Assembly: GCF_021532375.1 (NCBI RefSeq)
Contig: NZ_JAKGAP010000002.1
Location: 62,001-126,000 of the forward strand
From: Paenibacillus alkaliterrae
GTDB lineage: Bacteria > Bacillota > Bacilli > Paenibacillales > Paenibacillaceae
DNA: 64,000 nt
Direction of reading: 5' to 3'
Below, piece by piece: positions 8,231-16,615 of the stretch (the first letter of the stretch is position 1; every line of letters starts with the position of its first letter). Position numbers and translations under genes: made by a program. The notes under the pieces are model-generated. The model saw only the letters and a program-made list of their open reading frames with translations, had not been told where the DNA came from and searched no databases.

Positions 8231-9079
8231 TTACTCGTCTTCCCATACAGCAACTAGCTCGTTATTCGCATTATAAAGCTCGGCAGGGTCTGATTCGCTG
8301 TTGTTCCAAATATTTGATGCTCCCCACTCTAAAGCGTTTGTGACGGGTGCTTCGGATTCTTCCGCAGAGGAAATGAGTACTTTTTGCTTCGGCGCCAGCT
8401 CATAGGGTCCAAAAGGATAGGTTTGATTGCCCCGTACGCTAACAAGCTTCCAGCCATCCATCGTAATCGACTCATTCGTCGTATTCGTTATAGTAACAAG
8501 CTCTGCCCGCTTGTCGACCTCGATCACTATGCCGCTGCGAGCGGCCTTCTTGACTGGGATATCCGTATTGTCCGAATCGGATGCATTTCTCCAGATCCCT
8601 TGTTTATTTTGCTTGGCTTGCTGTTCAATCTGTTTGTAAACGTTTTCCATTTTCACGTTGGGCTCGACAATAAGAACCTTTGCGAGACCTTGCTCGAGTA
8701 ACAGCTCATTTAATATTCGTCCATCTTTCAACTCGACAATCGCGAGCGTGCGTTCATATTTGTCGGTAAGCTCCTTGTCGAAGGTGAGTCTTACCTTCTT
8801 GGATTCATTTAACAGCTGTTCCGTATAGGCGGATGCTTCCGGTCCAAAAGGCTCGACAGGACTATTCGGCTTTTTGGTTTCCGGCGTGTCCACGTACAGA
8901 AGACGAATTGTAGTTATATCGTCACCCGTTTTTATTTTGAAAGTATCCCCGTCTACAAAGTCGTATACGGAATACCATTGATTCGATTGTACGGCGTTTG
9001 ATGAAAGGTCGGCAATGGCCGAGCAGCCCGCAAGCGGCAAACCAATGAGCATGAGGAAAATGATTATGTTTCTTTTCAC
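8231..9079 (-). CDS. Surface lipoprotein with SNase-like nuclease and lamin-tail domain
   Basis: 282 residues. The N-terminus is a lipoprotein signal with lipobox LAGC (~residues 16-19). Residues ~37-165 form a staphylococcal-nuclease (thermonuclease) domain: DFVDGDTFKIKTG, IRLLYVDTPE (catalytic Arg/Asp region), then DKYERTLAIV (second catalytic Arg) and GLAKVL. Residues ~180-250 look like a lamin-tail domain (ELVTITNTTNESITMDGW, then YPFGPYELAPKQKVLI), common in secreted bacterial nucleases. The likely role is extracellular DNA/RNA degradation at the cell surface. It is divergent from the XPB helicase gene, with 173 bp between them. Confidence 0.88.
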   Translation of the reverse strand: MKRNIIIFLMLIGLPLAGCSAIADLSSNAVQSNQWYSVYDFVDGDTFKIKTGDDITTIRLLYVDTPETKKPNSPVEPFGPEASAYTEQLLNESKKVRLTFDKELTDKYERTLAIVELKDGRILNELLLEQGLAKVLIVEPNVKMENVYKQIEQQAKQNKQGIWRNASDSDNTDIPVKKAARSGIVIEVDKRAELVTITNTTNESITMDGWKLVSVRGNQTYPFGPYELAPKQKVLISSAEESEAPVTNALEWGASNIWNNSESDPAELYNANNELVAVWEDE

Positions 9080-9252
9080 AGCTGAAGTACCTCCGACACA
9101 TTTAGCTATATATTAGATGATCTTATCACTATAACACATTTTTCTCATAAATAACGTAAAGAGTATAGATTGGGTTTAGCATAAAATAGACGAAAACCTT
9201 TCATACTGACAATAGAGATACTCTGTTTAGATTTACGTTAGGAGGAGGAAGG

Positions 9253-10956
9253 ATGCACGGGCGCGATGACAAGCCTTTGGTTGTTCAGTCGGATTTAGTA
9301 ATTTTGCTTGACGAAAGTACGCCGAATGCGGGACAGGTCAGAGAGAAACTGATCCTGTTTACCGATGCGGTAAGAAGAGCGGGTTCGATCCATACTTACC
9401 GGATGACAGCATTGACGTTATGGAACGCCGCGGCTTCAGGAATAAGTGCCAATGACATTGTCGGCTGGCTGAGCGAATACGGGAAGTACGAGCTGCCGTT
9501 TCAAGCAGAAGCAACCATAAGAAGGTTAATCGGCAGATATGGCTGCTTAAGCTTAACGATGGATTCTGGAAAGCTCCTGTTTCAAGGGGAACCGGCTTTG
9601 ATGGAGCAAATATATAGGCATTCGTCCATCATTGAATATGTGCAGAACCGATTAAAGCCGAATGAATGGGAGCTCTGCAACGGCTGCAGGGGAGTCTTTA
9701 AGCAGGAGCTGACGCGTCTTGGGTATCCGGTGATCGATAGGGCCGGCTATCACTCGGGCGAGGCGCTTGCTGTACATATTCGGGAGCATACACTCCGAAA
9801 TCGTCCCTTTCGCTTAAGGGATTATCAGAAGGAAGCTGTAAAGCAATTTTATAAGGAAGGAACGGTGCAGGGGGGAAGCGGCGTAATCGTGCTGCCCTGC
9901 GGCGCCGGGAAAACCATAGTCGGTATAGCAGCTTTAGCCCAGCTCAGCAGTGCGACTCTTATTTTGACCTCAAACAGCACGTCGGTCAAGCAGTGGAAGG
10001 AGGAGCTGTTGGATAAAACATCGTTAACGGACGCAGAGATTGGCGAGTATTGCGGCACTTTGAAGCAGGTCCGTCCGGTTACGATCGCAACATATAATAT
10101 TCTGACTCACCGCAAATCGAAGGAAGCTGCTTTCTCCCATATGAGGTTATTTTCGGAGCGCGATTGGGGTCTAATCATTTATGATGAAGTTCATTTGCTT
10201 CCCGCGCCCGTTTTTCGAATGACAGCGGATATACAAGCTACCAGAAGACTTGGGTTAACGGCGACGCTCGTTCGTGAGGATGGCTGCGCGGAGGACGTAT
10301 ATTCGTTAATCGGCCCCAAGCAATTCGACATGCAGTGGAAGTCGGCGGAAGCGGGTTCTTATATCGCTTCTGTCTCGTGTACGGAAATAAGAGTGCCGCT
10401 GCAAAAAGAAAAACAGGAGCTTTACCGTGACGCCAGCGCCAGGTCAAAGCTTAGGTTAGCCGCTGAAAATCCCGGTAAAATTCCAATTGTGCAACGGCTG
10501 CTGCAAGAGCACGCAGGCAAGCCGACTTTAATTATTGGACAATATTTGAATCAATTGCATGAGATTGCCGACAGACTTAAGGCGCCGCTGTTGACGGGAG
10601 AGGTTCCGCAGCAAGACAGACAGCTGCTATATGAACGGTTCAAAACGGGAGCCATCTCGGTTTTGGTCGTTTCCAAAGTTGCTAATTTCGCGGTTGATCT
10701 CCCTGATGCGGCGGTGGCTATACAGCTTTCGGGAAGCTTTGGCTCAAGGCAGGAGGAGGCGCAGCGGATTGGCAGGCTGCTTAGGCCCAAGGAAGGAAAT
10801 AACTCGGCTTGGTTTTATACGATCGTAACCGATCAAACGAAGGAAACGGAGTTTGCTATGAGGAGACAGCTATTTATGCTTGAACAAGGATATCAATATG
10901 AGAGGCTTAGTTTGCCGATTGACGGTATCGCCGCCTTGGAGGAGGCTGCTCAATGA
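9253..10956 (+). CDS. XPB/ERCC3-type superfamily 2 DNA helicase
   Basis: 567 residues. The first ~165 residues form an N-terminal damage-recognition-like/accessory region, then RLRDYQKEAVKQF (Q-motif/motif I approach). Walker A is PCGAGKTIVGIAAL (~residues 213-226) and the Walker B box is DEVH (~residues 311-314). LGLTATLVREDG includes the RED signature specific to XPB (~residues 335-347). Motif VI is EAQRIGRLLRPKEG. Bacterial XPB homologues unwind DNA 3'-5' and are linked to repair. The ATG follows GGAGGAGGAAGG. The stop overlaps the start of the next gene by 4 nt (ATGA), so the two products are translationally coupled. Confidence 0.93.
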   Translation: MHGRDDKPLVVQSDLVILLDESTPNAGQVREKLILFTDAVRRAGSIHTYRMTALTLWNAAASGISANDIVGWLSEYGKYELPFQAEATIRRLIGRYGCLSLTMDSGKLLFQGEPALMEQIYRHSSIIEYVQNRLKPNEWELCNGCRGVFKQELTRLGYPVIDRAGYHSGEALAVHIREHTLRNRPFRLRDYQKEAVKQFYKEGTVQGGSGVIVLPCGAGKTIVGIAALAQLSSATLILTSNSTSVKQWKEELLDKTSLTDAEIGEYCGTLKQVRPVTIATYNILTHRKSKEAAFSHMRLFSERDWGLIIYDEVHLLPAPVFRMTADIQATRRLGLTATLVREDGCAEDVYSLIGPKQFDMQWKSAEAGSYIASVSCTEIRVPLQKEKQELYRDASARSKLRLAAENPGKIPIVQRLLQEHAGKPTLIIGQYLNQLHEIADRLKAPLLTGEVPQQDRQLLYERFKTGAISVLVVSKVANFAVDLPDAAVAIQLSGSFGSRQEEAQRIGRLLRPKEGNNSAWFYTIVTDQTKETEFAMRRQLFMLEQGYQYERLSLPIDGIAALEEAAQ

Positions 10957-12989
10957 ACATACAACAGCTCTTGGGCAAGCTGAGCGAACAGCGTGAGGAG
11001 CGGTTTATTCTAGCAGATGTTTGGCGGCCCGCCATGCAGCGCGGACTTAGCTGGAGAGAGGCCGCCTTAGACCGTGAGGCTGTACAGTCGGCTGCAGAGC
11101 GCCTATCGGCCAATGCTTTGCTCGTTTTAAAAACGATGCTCCGTTCTTTCGCCGCAGTACCCGCTCAGGAAGAACGTCTGATAACGGCTGTTCGAAAACA
11201 TACTGGTTTGTCAGGCGCTGAATGTCATATGGGTCTTGTTGAATTAGAGGAAGCCGGGATTTTATTCTCTGTCCGGAAAGTGTGGGGGGAAAAAATATTT
11301 TTCATCCCGGTCGACTGCTTTAGCATCTGGCAGCAATCATTATGGCCATTCCAAACCGATCCATTGTCTTCCGCTAATCAAGAAAAATTAATTAACGGCA
11401 AAATACGGACTCATTGCAGGCCGCTCGGAAGACAGCTGCTTTCCGCTTTCGCTGCTTTAGCCCAAAGCGGGCTGGAGCTTACGAAGAAAGGAGCGCTCTC
11501 CAAGAAGACGGTTGCCAAGCTGGTGCAGGTTGTTGAGCTTGATGAGCAATGTCTTCACCGCTTCGGGCTGAAATGGACTCATCGGGAGCTCTATCCGCTG
11601 AAGGCTGCATTTATTTTAGAGGCGGGTGCAGCGATCGGATTGCTTCAATCGGGCGAGGGAGCATTGAAATGGAAGGAAGATTCGCTTACAAGCTGGCTGG
11701 AGCTGGACGAAGGCAGCAGGGAGCGTCAGTTAATGGATTGGTGCCTAAGGCTGCTCCTTCCGGCCGGAGGAGCAAGCTCGCATGCGGCAGCTGCTTTGAT
11801 CGGTTTAGAGGCCCGTTTATGGTATTCCGAACGCGACGTGGAGGAATGGTTAAAGAAGACCCGCGTTGAAACATTCATGAATGCCGACTTGAATGTCCGC
11901 TGGCCCGCTCCTTGCTGGTATGAACTGTTCCACAGTCTAGGCTGGATGGAACTTGTTGATTGCTGCGGCTCAGACGGCCGCGAGCGTCTGTTCAGGTGGA
12001 AAGGATCTTATTCCGCGCATGCCCGCGGCAGCGCTGCGGTCGAGGTGAATCCTCATTATATAACCATACAGCCCAATGGTGAATTAATAGTCGAGCCCAG
12101 CTGCCCCTTTACGATTCGATGGGAGTTGGAATTGCTTGCCGAACGAGTATCGGATGAGCAAGTAGCCGTATATCAGCTTAAACCCGTTACGGTTGCGCGG
12201 GCATTGGAAAATGGAAGAACAAATAAATCCATTCAGTCCTTCCTTATGGAGGCATCCGGCAGTGACTCCTTGCCTTCCGCTTTCGAAGCATTGATGGAGG
12301 TGTGGACCAGCCGGGCATGCCGATATTCGTTTGCAGAGGCCGTCTTGCTGCGCTGCGACAGCGAACAGATGGCAGAGCTGGTTGAGAAGGATTCCGAAAT
12401 GGCTCCTATGCTGTTGGCTAAGCTCGGAGCATCGGACTTTATGGTCGACAAGTCACAATTGGATGAGATTAGACGCCTGCTGCAGCAGGCGGGTTATCCG
12501 CCGCGGAAGGGCGTTCAATCCTATCCCGAAACCGATCATAAATGTTATCCTTTCGTTAAGCATTTGGCAAAAGCTTCACGAAATTCGGCGTTGACCTTCA
12601 CACCAGAAATTAAGTCTGCAGATACCTTTATTTATGAAACATGTCCACTGCATCATTTTGAATTGACGGACGGCAGCGCCTCCGAGAGTATGCAGCCTTT
12701 TTTGCAACTGGAGCAAGTGCCTGCGATCTGGACGAAGCAGCTCCGCTCGTATCACCATTCCACAAGAAAAGAGCTCATTGAGCAGGCATTGGAGTGGCAA
12801 ACGCCTGTTCAACTGCGAATCGAACAGGAGCTGCGTTCATTTGTGCCTGAGAGAATTGAGCAGCAAAATGGGACCTGGGCGGTTGTCGGGCTGCTGAGGG
12901 ATGAGCAGGAACGACAGCTGATTCGTCTGACTCCCGACATGTGGGAAGAGATGCGTCTCGTTATTCCCGGCCTCGCCGATCCAACATAA
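10953..12989 (+). CDS. XPB-partner protein with helicase XPB/Ssl2 N-terminal-like domain
   Basis: 678 residues, with no helicase motifs of its own. The N-terminal half (~1-360) appears to be a chain of winged-helix-like segments (for example SANALLVLKTMLRSF and GLSGAECHMGLVELEEAGIL). Residues ~365-520 resemble the XPB/Ssl2 N-terminal domain (PF13625 type): YITIQPNGELIVEPSCPF, then AVYQLKPVTVARALENG. The C-terminus (~530-678) is mixed. Similar large proteins adjoin XPB helicases in other bacteria, including mycobacteria, so this is probably a dedicated partner. ATGA overlap with the helicase gene supports complex formation. The function is inferred from context only. Confidence 0.82.
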   Translation: MNIQQLLGKLSEQREERFILADVWRPAMQRGLSWREAALDREAVQSAAERLSANALLVLKTMLRSFAAVPAQEERLITAVRKHTGLSGAECHMGLVELEEAGILFSVRKVWGEKIFFIPVDCFSIWQQSLWPFQTDPLSSANQEKLINGKIRTHCRPLGRQLLSAFAALAQSGLELTKKGALSKKTVAKLVQVVELDEQCLHRFGLKWTHRELYPLKAAFILEAGAAIGLLQSGEGALKWKEDSLTSWLELDEGSRERQLMDWCLRLLLPAGGASSHAAAALIGLEARLWYSERDVEEWLKKTRVETFMNADLNVRWPAPCWYELFHSLGWMELVDCCGSDGRERLFRWKGSYSAHARGSAAVEVNPHYITIQPNGELIVEPSCPFTIRWELELLAERVSDEQVAVYQLKPVTVARALENGRTNKSIQSFLMEASGSDSLPSAFEALMEVWTSRACRYSFAEAVLLRCDSEQMAELVEKDSEMAPMLLAKLGASDFMVDKSQLDEIRRLLQQAGYPPRKGVQSYPETDHKCYPFVKHLAKASRNSALTFTPEIKSADTFIYETCPLHHFELTDGSASESMQPFLQLEQVPAIWTKQLRSYHHSTRKELIEQALEWQTPVQLRIEQELRSFVPERIEQQNGTWAVVGLLRDEQERQLIRLTPDMWEEMRLVIPGLADPT

Positions 12990-13059
12990 TCTCTATCTAT
13001 TGGCTAAGCGAGTATGGTATGATAATGTAGAAATTAGCGAATTGGGATGGGGTGGATGA

Positions 13060-13551
13060 ATGCCTACTGCTGAAGAGTTGGCGGCCGTTCAGATGGAACA
13101 ACCGCAAGGCGTCGTTTCTTCGCTAGATATGGCGTCGCTATTGCTTTGCGCCTACGAGTTAGGGGATTGGATAAATCAATCGGCGGAAGTTGCCGAATAT
13201 TTATATTGGAAGTCGGTCGTGAATGAGGACGATGAAGTGAAACAAATGACGAAGCGATTCGCGAAAGCGAAGGAACTGTTCGTCGAATGTGAACGTTTTG
13301 GCCGCTTTCATCCCGATTACAACGAAGCGAAAGATAAAGTGAAGCTAATCGAACGTGAGCTTAGCGAGGTCGAAAGCGTTCGCCGCTTCAAACTTGCCGA
13401 GCAAGTCGTGGATGAAATGCTTTTCGACGTATCCCGTACGATTGCCGAGTCGGTTTCGGACAATATTAAAGTGCCGGGCAACGAGAAGGCCGGCGGCGGA
13501 AGCTGCGGCAGCGGCGGTTCATGCAGCTGCGGCAGCGGCGGCTGCGGTTAA
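13060..13551 (+). CDS. ricF: YlbF/RicF family protein with Cys-rich C-terminal tail
   Basis: 163 residues. The body (~30-140) is the helical YlbF/YmcA domain, with the motif ERFGRFHPDYNEAKDKVK matching RicF. In B. subtilis RicF joins RicA and RicT in the Y-complex, which carries Fe-S clusters and promotes RNase Y-dependent mRNA maturation, competence and sporulation. The last ~20 residues are a Gly/Ser/Cys tail with five cysteines (CGSGGSCSCGSGGC), like the Cys tail of B. subtilis RicF. The N-terminus is ~15 residues longer than B. subtilis. ylbG follows, separated by a tandem repeat. The ATG at 13060 is preceded by GGGGTGG. Confidence 0.9.
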   Translation: MPTAEELAAVQMEQPQGVVSSLDMASLLLCAYELGDWINQSAEVAEYLYWKSVVNEDDEVKQMTKRFAKAKELFVECERFGRFHPDYNEAKDKVKLIERELSEVESVRRFKLAEQVVDEMLFDVSRTIAESVSDNIKVPGNEKAGGGSCGSGGSCSCGSGGCG

Positions 13552-13563
13552 ATCGAATAGATT

Positions 13564-13664
13564 ACGAAGCAGGTTTGCTGCGCAAACCATAGCGAATGCT
13601 CACGAAGCAGGTTTGCTGCGCAAACCATAGCGAATGCTCACGAAGCAGGTTTGCTGCGCAAACC
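13564..13664 (+). repeat. 38-bp tandem repeat, about 2.7 identical copies
   Basis: Units start at 13564, 13602 and 13640. Each holds a 7-bp stem hairpin GGTTTGC-TGC-GCAAACC, and the first two end in CATAGCGAATGCTC. No mismatches are seen between units. The third unit runs directly into TTTTAGGAGGG, the ylbG ribosome binding site. It lies between ricF and ylbG. Confidence 0.95.
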
Positions 13665-13676
13665 TTTTAGGAGGGA
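13640..13676 (+). repeat. Dispersed RBS-proximal hairpin repeat, copy 2
   Basis: The last tandem unit plus the ylbG Shine-Dalgarno has the same layout (hairpin GGTTTGC...GCAAACC, TTTTAGGAGG) as the repeats before the YugN-like gene, rpmB and the 63481 gene. Confidence 0.65.
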
Positions 13677-13680
13677 CGAG

Positions 13681-13944
13681 ATGTTACCGGATCGAACGGG
13701 TTATATTATATGGGTTAGTGATTTGAAGGCGGCGAGATCACTCGAGAGATTCGGATCCGTACATTATATGTCACGTAAGATGCATTACGTCGTTATGTAC
13801 ATGAATGCGGAGCGTTCGGAAGAAGCCGTAAGACAAATGGGAAAACTGCCCTATGTTCGCAAGATTGAGCGATCGTACCGCAACGAAATCAAGACCGAGT
13901 ACAGCAAAGACAGTGAAGACAAAACAAGGTTCTATAGTTTGTAG
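13681..13944 (+). CDS. ylbG: YlbG family protein (UPF0298, DUF2129)
   Basis: 87 residues. It matches the YlbG family pattern: GYIIWVSDLKAARSLERFG, then YMSRKMHYVVMYMN, and LPYVRKIERSYR near the C-terminus. It is a small cytoplasmic protein of unknown function, always found next to ylbF in Bacillus. The ATG at 13681 is used because TAGGAGGG ends 5 bp upstream; an in-frame TTG at 13651 lies inside the hairpin repeat. It is probably co-transcribed with ricF and ends at a terminator. Confidence 0.9.
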   Translation: MLPDRTGYIIWVSDLKAARSLERFGSVHYMSRKMHYVVMYMNAERSEEAVRQMGKLPYVRKIERSYRNEIKTEYSKDSEDKTRFYSL

Positions 13945-14014
13945 CCTGCAGGGGCCGGCGATTCCAACCCTGATAATTTTAACTTACGTTGGGTTTGGCA
14001 ATAATGAGATAACA

Positions 14015-14056
14015 GACGCTTCTCAGCATGATTTTATCGCTGAGAGGCGTCTTTTT
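14015..14056 (+). terminator. Terminator of the ricF-ylbG unit
   Basis: A 13-bp perfect stem GACGCTTCTCAGC / GCTGAGAGGCGTC is followed by TTTTT. Confidence 0.9.
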
Positions 14057-14188
14057 CATAATTATATCCAAAAAGTTGCAAATATGGTCTGACTTTAATT
14101 TTTTGTTGTAAATACGGACAATCATGGTAAAATGGTATTAAATTCATAGGATAAAAGCCCTGGTTCTTTGGAAGGAGTAGGTTGCGTA

Positions 14189-14626
14189 ATGAAAGATAAA
14201 ATGACGAGAAGATGGAGTACATATGAGTCGTTTTATATCGATTTGGGGGATAAGAAGGTAGCGGATATCGTAATTACGAACCATGCTAAAAGCCGCTGGC
14301 TGGATCGAATCGAAAGCGAGAAAACCGGTTTCGAAGACATTGCCGAGTTTTTGTGGGAATGCTTGAAGCAAGGCCGGATCGCGCCTTATTACCGCAACGA
14401 ACAAGATGTGTATCTCATTGATAACGATCTCGTGTTTGTCGCGGAATTTTCTGAATCAATCACGGAAACGGATATTATCGGAAATCCTTTACATAAGATG
14501 ATCATTGTTACCTTTTTGGGACGTATGTCTGAAACAATTGAACTTAGGGACCTAAAATCCTATTATTCGTGGTTGCGCCATTCCCGGAGAATGACGCTTG
14601 TGAAAAGCAGCAGGAAGCGCAAGTAA
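14189..14626 (+). CDS. Unknown protein with an HAKSRWLDR motif
   Basis: 145 residues, not recognised as a named family. Visible pattern: ITNHAKSRWLDRIES near residue 31, a helix ..IAEFLWECLKQGRI, then strands VYLIDNDLVFVAEF and MIIVTFLGRM, and a basic C-terminus (SRRMTLVKSSRKRK). A His-Ala..Arg..Arg helix followed by antiparallel strands is loosely like DUF4258/BrnT-RelE-type folds, but it has no antitoxin partner next to it. The ATG at 14189 is chosen over a TTG at 14168; AAGGAG lies 11 bp upstream. It stands alone between two terminators. No function is assigned. Confidence 0.75.
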   Translation: MKDKMTRRWSTYESFYIDLGDKKVADIVITNHAKSRWLDRIESEKTGFEDIAEFLWECLKQGRIAPYYRNEQDVYLIDNDLVFVAEFSESITETDIIGNPLHKMIIVTFLGRMSETIELRDLKSYYSWLRHSRRMTLVKSSRKRK

Positions 14627-14656
14627 GGCACATTAAAAGTTGAATATAAATGAAGG

Positions 14657-14689
14657 AGCGTTAATCTGAAAGGATTGAACGCTTTTTTT
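14657..14689 (+). terminator. Probable terminator
   Basis: The interrupted stem AGCGTTAATC / GATTGAACGCT is followed by seven T, downstream of the 14189 gene. Confidence 0.7.
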
Positions 14690-14756
14690 GTTAGTCGATT
14701 AAGGATCTGTATAAGCTTTGTAGTATAATAACGACATAAGAAAGGATGAATATTCG

Positions 14757-15668
14757 ATGGCACTTAATTTTCATCAGTTGCACATTTTTTATACGGTTGC
14801 GGAACGAGGCAGTTTTTCAGCTGCAGCGCAAGCTTTACATATGACTCAGCCGGCCGTTACGATGCAGGTGCAGTCGTTGGAAGATTATTTCGGCACGAAG
14901 CTGCTGCAGAGATCTACCAAGCGGATCGAGTTGACGGAAGCGGGCAGAGCGCTTATGCCTTATGCTCAGCGGAGCATTGATATAATTCGTGATACGGATC
15001 AAGCGATGTCCGCTTTCACGAAGCAGCTCAAAGGAAGGCTTCAACTGGGCTCCAGCCTGACGATTGGGGAGTATATTTTACCTCGGTTGCTCGGTCCGTT
15101 CGGCCAAGAGTATCCGCATATCTCGATCAGTATGAAGGTTATGAATACTTCACAAATAATGGAAGATATATTGAATCATCAGCTTAATTTCGGCTTGATC
15201 GAAGCACCGGTTAATCACCCGGACATGCATATGGAAGCTGTGATGAGTGACGAGCTCCGCCTGATCGTTTCTAAGGACCATCCATTAGCCGATCGCTCTT
15301 CGGTGACGCTTAAGGAAGTCATGGAATATCCGTTTGTTTTGCGTGAGCAAGGCTCTGGAACACGGCTTGTCATGGAGGAACAGCTAAGGAATAAGAACAT
15401 CGACCCTGCCTCAATGAAAATCGTAATGGAGCTTGGAAGCACCGGCGCTGTGAAATCGGCCGTCGAGGCGGGGCTTGGCATTTCATTCATTTCCTCGTCT
15501 TCGGTAAAGCATGAGGTCGCGCTTGGATTAATTCGTATGATCAAAATCTCGGATACGAAATTTCAGCGTCAATTTTACTCGATTTATTTGAAATCAGCGC
15601 TGCTTCCTATTTCTGCAGTTACCTTTTTAACCTTCTTGAGAGAGAGGGATTTGCAACAATGGCTCTAA
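14757..15668 (+). CDS. LysR-family transcriptional regulator
   Basis: 303 residues. The N-terminal winged helix-turn-helix spans ~residues 1-60 (FHQLHIFYTVAERGSFSAAA, then TQPAVTMQVQSLE). The rest is a periplasmic-binding-like effector domain from ~residue 90, typical of LTTRs. The closest general resemblance is to the CysL/selenium-associated group, but the ligand cannot be told. The ATG at 14757 follows AAAGGATG. Its 3' end overlaps the start of the PHP gene by 10 nt in another frame, so the two are expressed together. Confidence 0.9.
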   Translation: MALNFHQLHIFYTVAERGSFSAAAQALHMTQPAVTMQVQSLEDYFGTKLLQRSTKRIELTEAGRALMPYAQRSIDIIRDTDQAMSAFTKQLKGRLQLGSSLTIGEYILPRLLGPFGQEYPHISISMKVMNTSQIMEDILNHQLNFGLIEAPVNHPDMHMEAVMSDELRLIVSKDHPLADRSSVTLKEVMEYPFVLREQGSGTRLVMEEQLRNKNIDPASMKIVMELGSTGAVKSAVEAGLGISFISSSSVKHEVALGLIRMIKISDTKFQRQFYSIYLKSALLPISAVTFLTFLRERDLQQWL

Positions 15669-16537
15669 TGCGCGGGCTGGCAGATCTGCATACGCATACG
15701 ACCGCATCGGATGGCATGCAGTCACCGGCGGAAAATGTGCGGCTGGCGAAAGCGGCTGGTCTTGCGGCCGTTGCCATAACCGATCATGATACGGTGGCTG
15801 GCGTAGCGGAAGCCGTCCTGGAAGGGATGCGTACAAATATTATTGTTGTTCCAGGCGTTGAGCTCAGTACCGCAGCGAGCGGCATTGATATACATATTCT
15901 TGGTTATTTTACGAATAACGAGGATGAGCGGTGGATTGCAAGGCTTACCAGCCTAAGGGGTACAAGAGATCGCAGGAACGTTATGATAGTGGAAAAGCTG
16001 CGCGGGCTGGGCATTCCGATTACGATGGAGGAGGTGCTCGCGGCTGCCCATGGCAGCAGTGCTGAGGACTCGTTGCTGAATTCGGAGGGAAGCGTTGGCA
16101 GACCTCACATCGCGGAGGTGCTCGTTCGCAAAGGCATTGTGTCCAGTATGAAAGAGGCCTTCGACCGCTATCTTGCTTCAGGAGCAGCGGCATACGTCAA
16201 TCCGCCTCGCCTGCATCCCATTGAGGCAATGGAATGGATCAAGGAAGCAGGCGGAACGAGCGTCATTGCACATCCGGGCCTATATGGGAACGATGCGCTG
16301 GTAGAGGAGTTGATTCAACATGGCGTTCAAGGAATAGAAGCGTATCATTCCGATCACGGGTCTGAAGAAGAGAGCCGCTATACGAAGCTGGCCGATATAT
16401 ATGGTTTGATAGTTACCGGAGGCTCGGACTTTCACGGCATACGCCGCGGCCAAATTTTTCATGGCGCAGTCGGCAGCCGTGCGGTAGATGTGCATGTGCT
16501 TCAGCAGCTTCGGCCTAGTCGGGAGAAATCGGAATGA
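15659..16537 (+). CDS. PHP-domain phosphoesterase (RNase AM / nucleoside bisphosphatase type)
   Basis: 292 residues. All PHP metal motifs are visible: DLHTHTTASDG (~7-17), AITDHDTVAG, VPGVELS, the middle insertion, VIAHPGLYG and GGSDFHG near the C-terminus. The order and length match the YciV/TrpH group, which degrades short RNAs 5'-3' or hydrolyses 3',5'-nucleoside bisphosphates in the cytoplasm. ATG 15659 has a purine-rich GAGAGAGGGA upstream; ATG 15668 is an in-frame alternative. It is translationally coupled to the LysR gene. Specificity cannot be settled from sequence. Confidence 0.88.
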   Translation: MALMRGLADLHTHTTASDGMQSPAENVRLAKAAGLAAVAITDHDTVAGVAEAVLEGMRTNIIVVPGVELSTAASGIDIHILGYFTNNEDERWIARLTSLRGTRDRRNVMIVEKLRGLGIPITMEEVLAAAHGSSAEDSLLNSEGSVGRPHIAEVLVRKGIVSSMKEAFDRYLASGAAAYVNPPRLHPIEAMEWIKEAGGTSVIAHPGLYGNDALVEELIQHGVQGIEAYHSDHGSEEESRYTKLADIYGLIVTGGSDFHGIRRGQIFHGAVGSRAVDVHVLQQLRPSREKSE

Positions 16538-16570
16538 TGGCCCGCCTCTAAAAAACTCTATCGGAAAAAT

Positions 16571-16615
16571 AAAATCACGGCTTCTTATTTGATCAAAATA
16601 AGAAACCGTGATTTT
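16571..16615. terminator. Bidirectional terminator
   Basis: The long stem AAATCACGGCTTCTTATTT / AAATAAGAAACCGTGATTT has A/T tails on both sides, between the PHP gene (+) and rqcH (-). Confidence 0.9.

Noticed and set aside
13564-13664. Tandem repeat considered as a CRISPR array
   Set aside because: Units are contiguous with no variable spacers and only 2.7 copies; no cas genes nearby.
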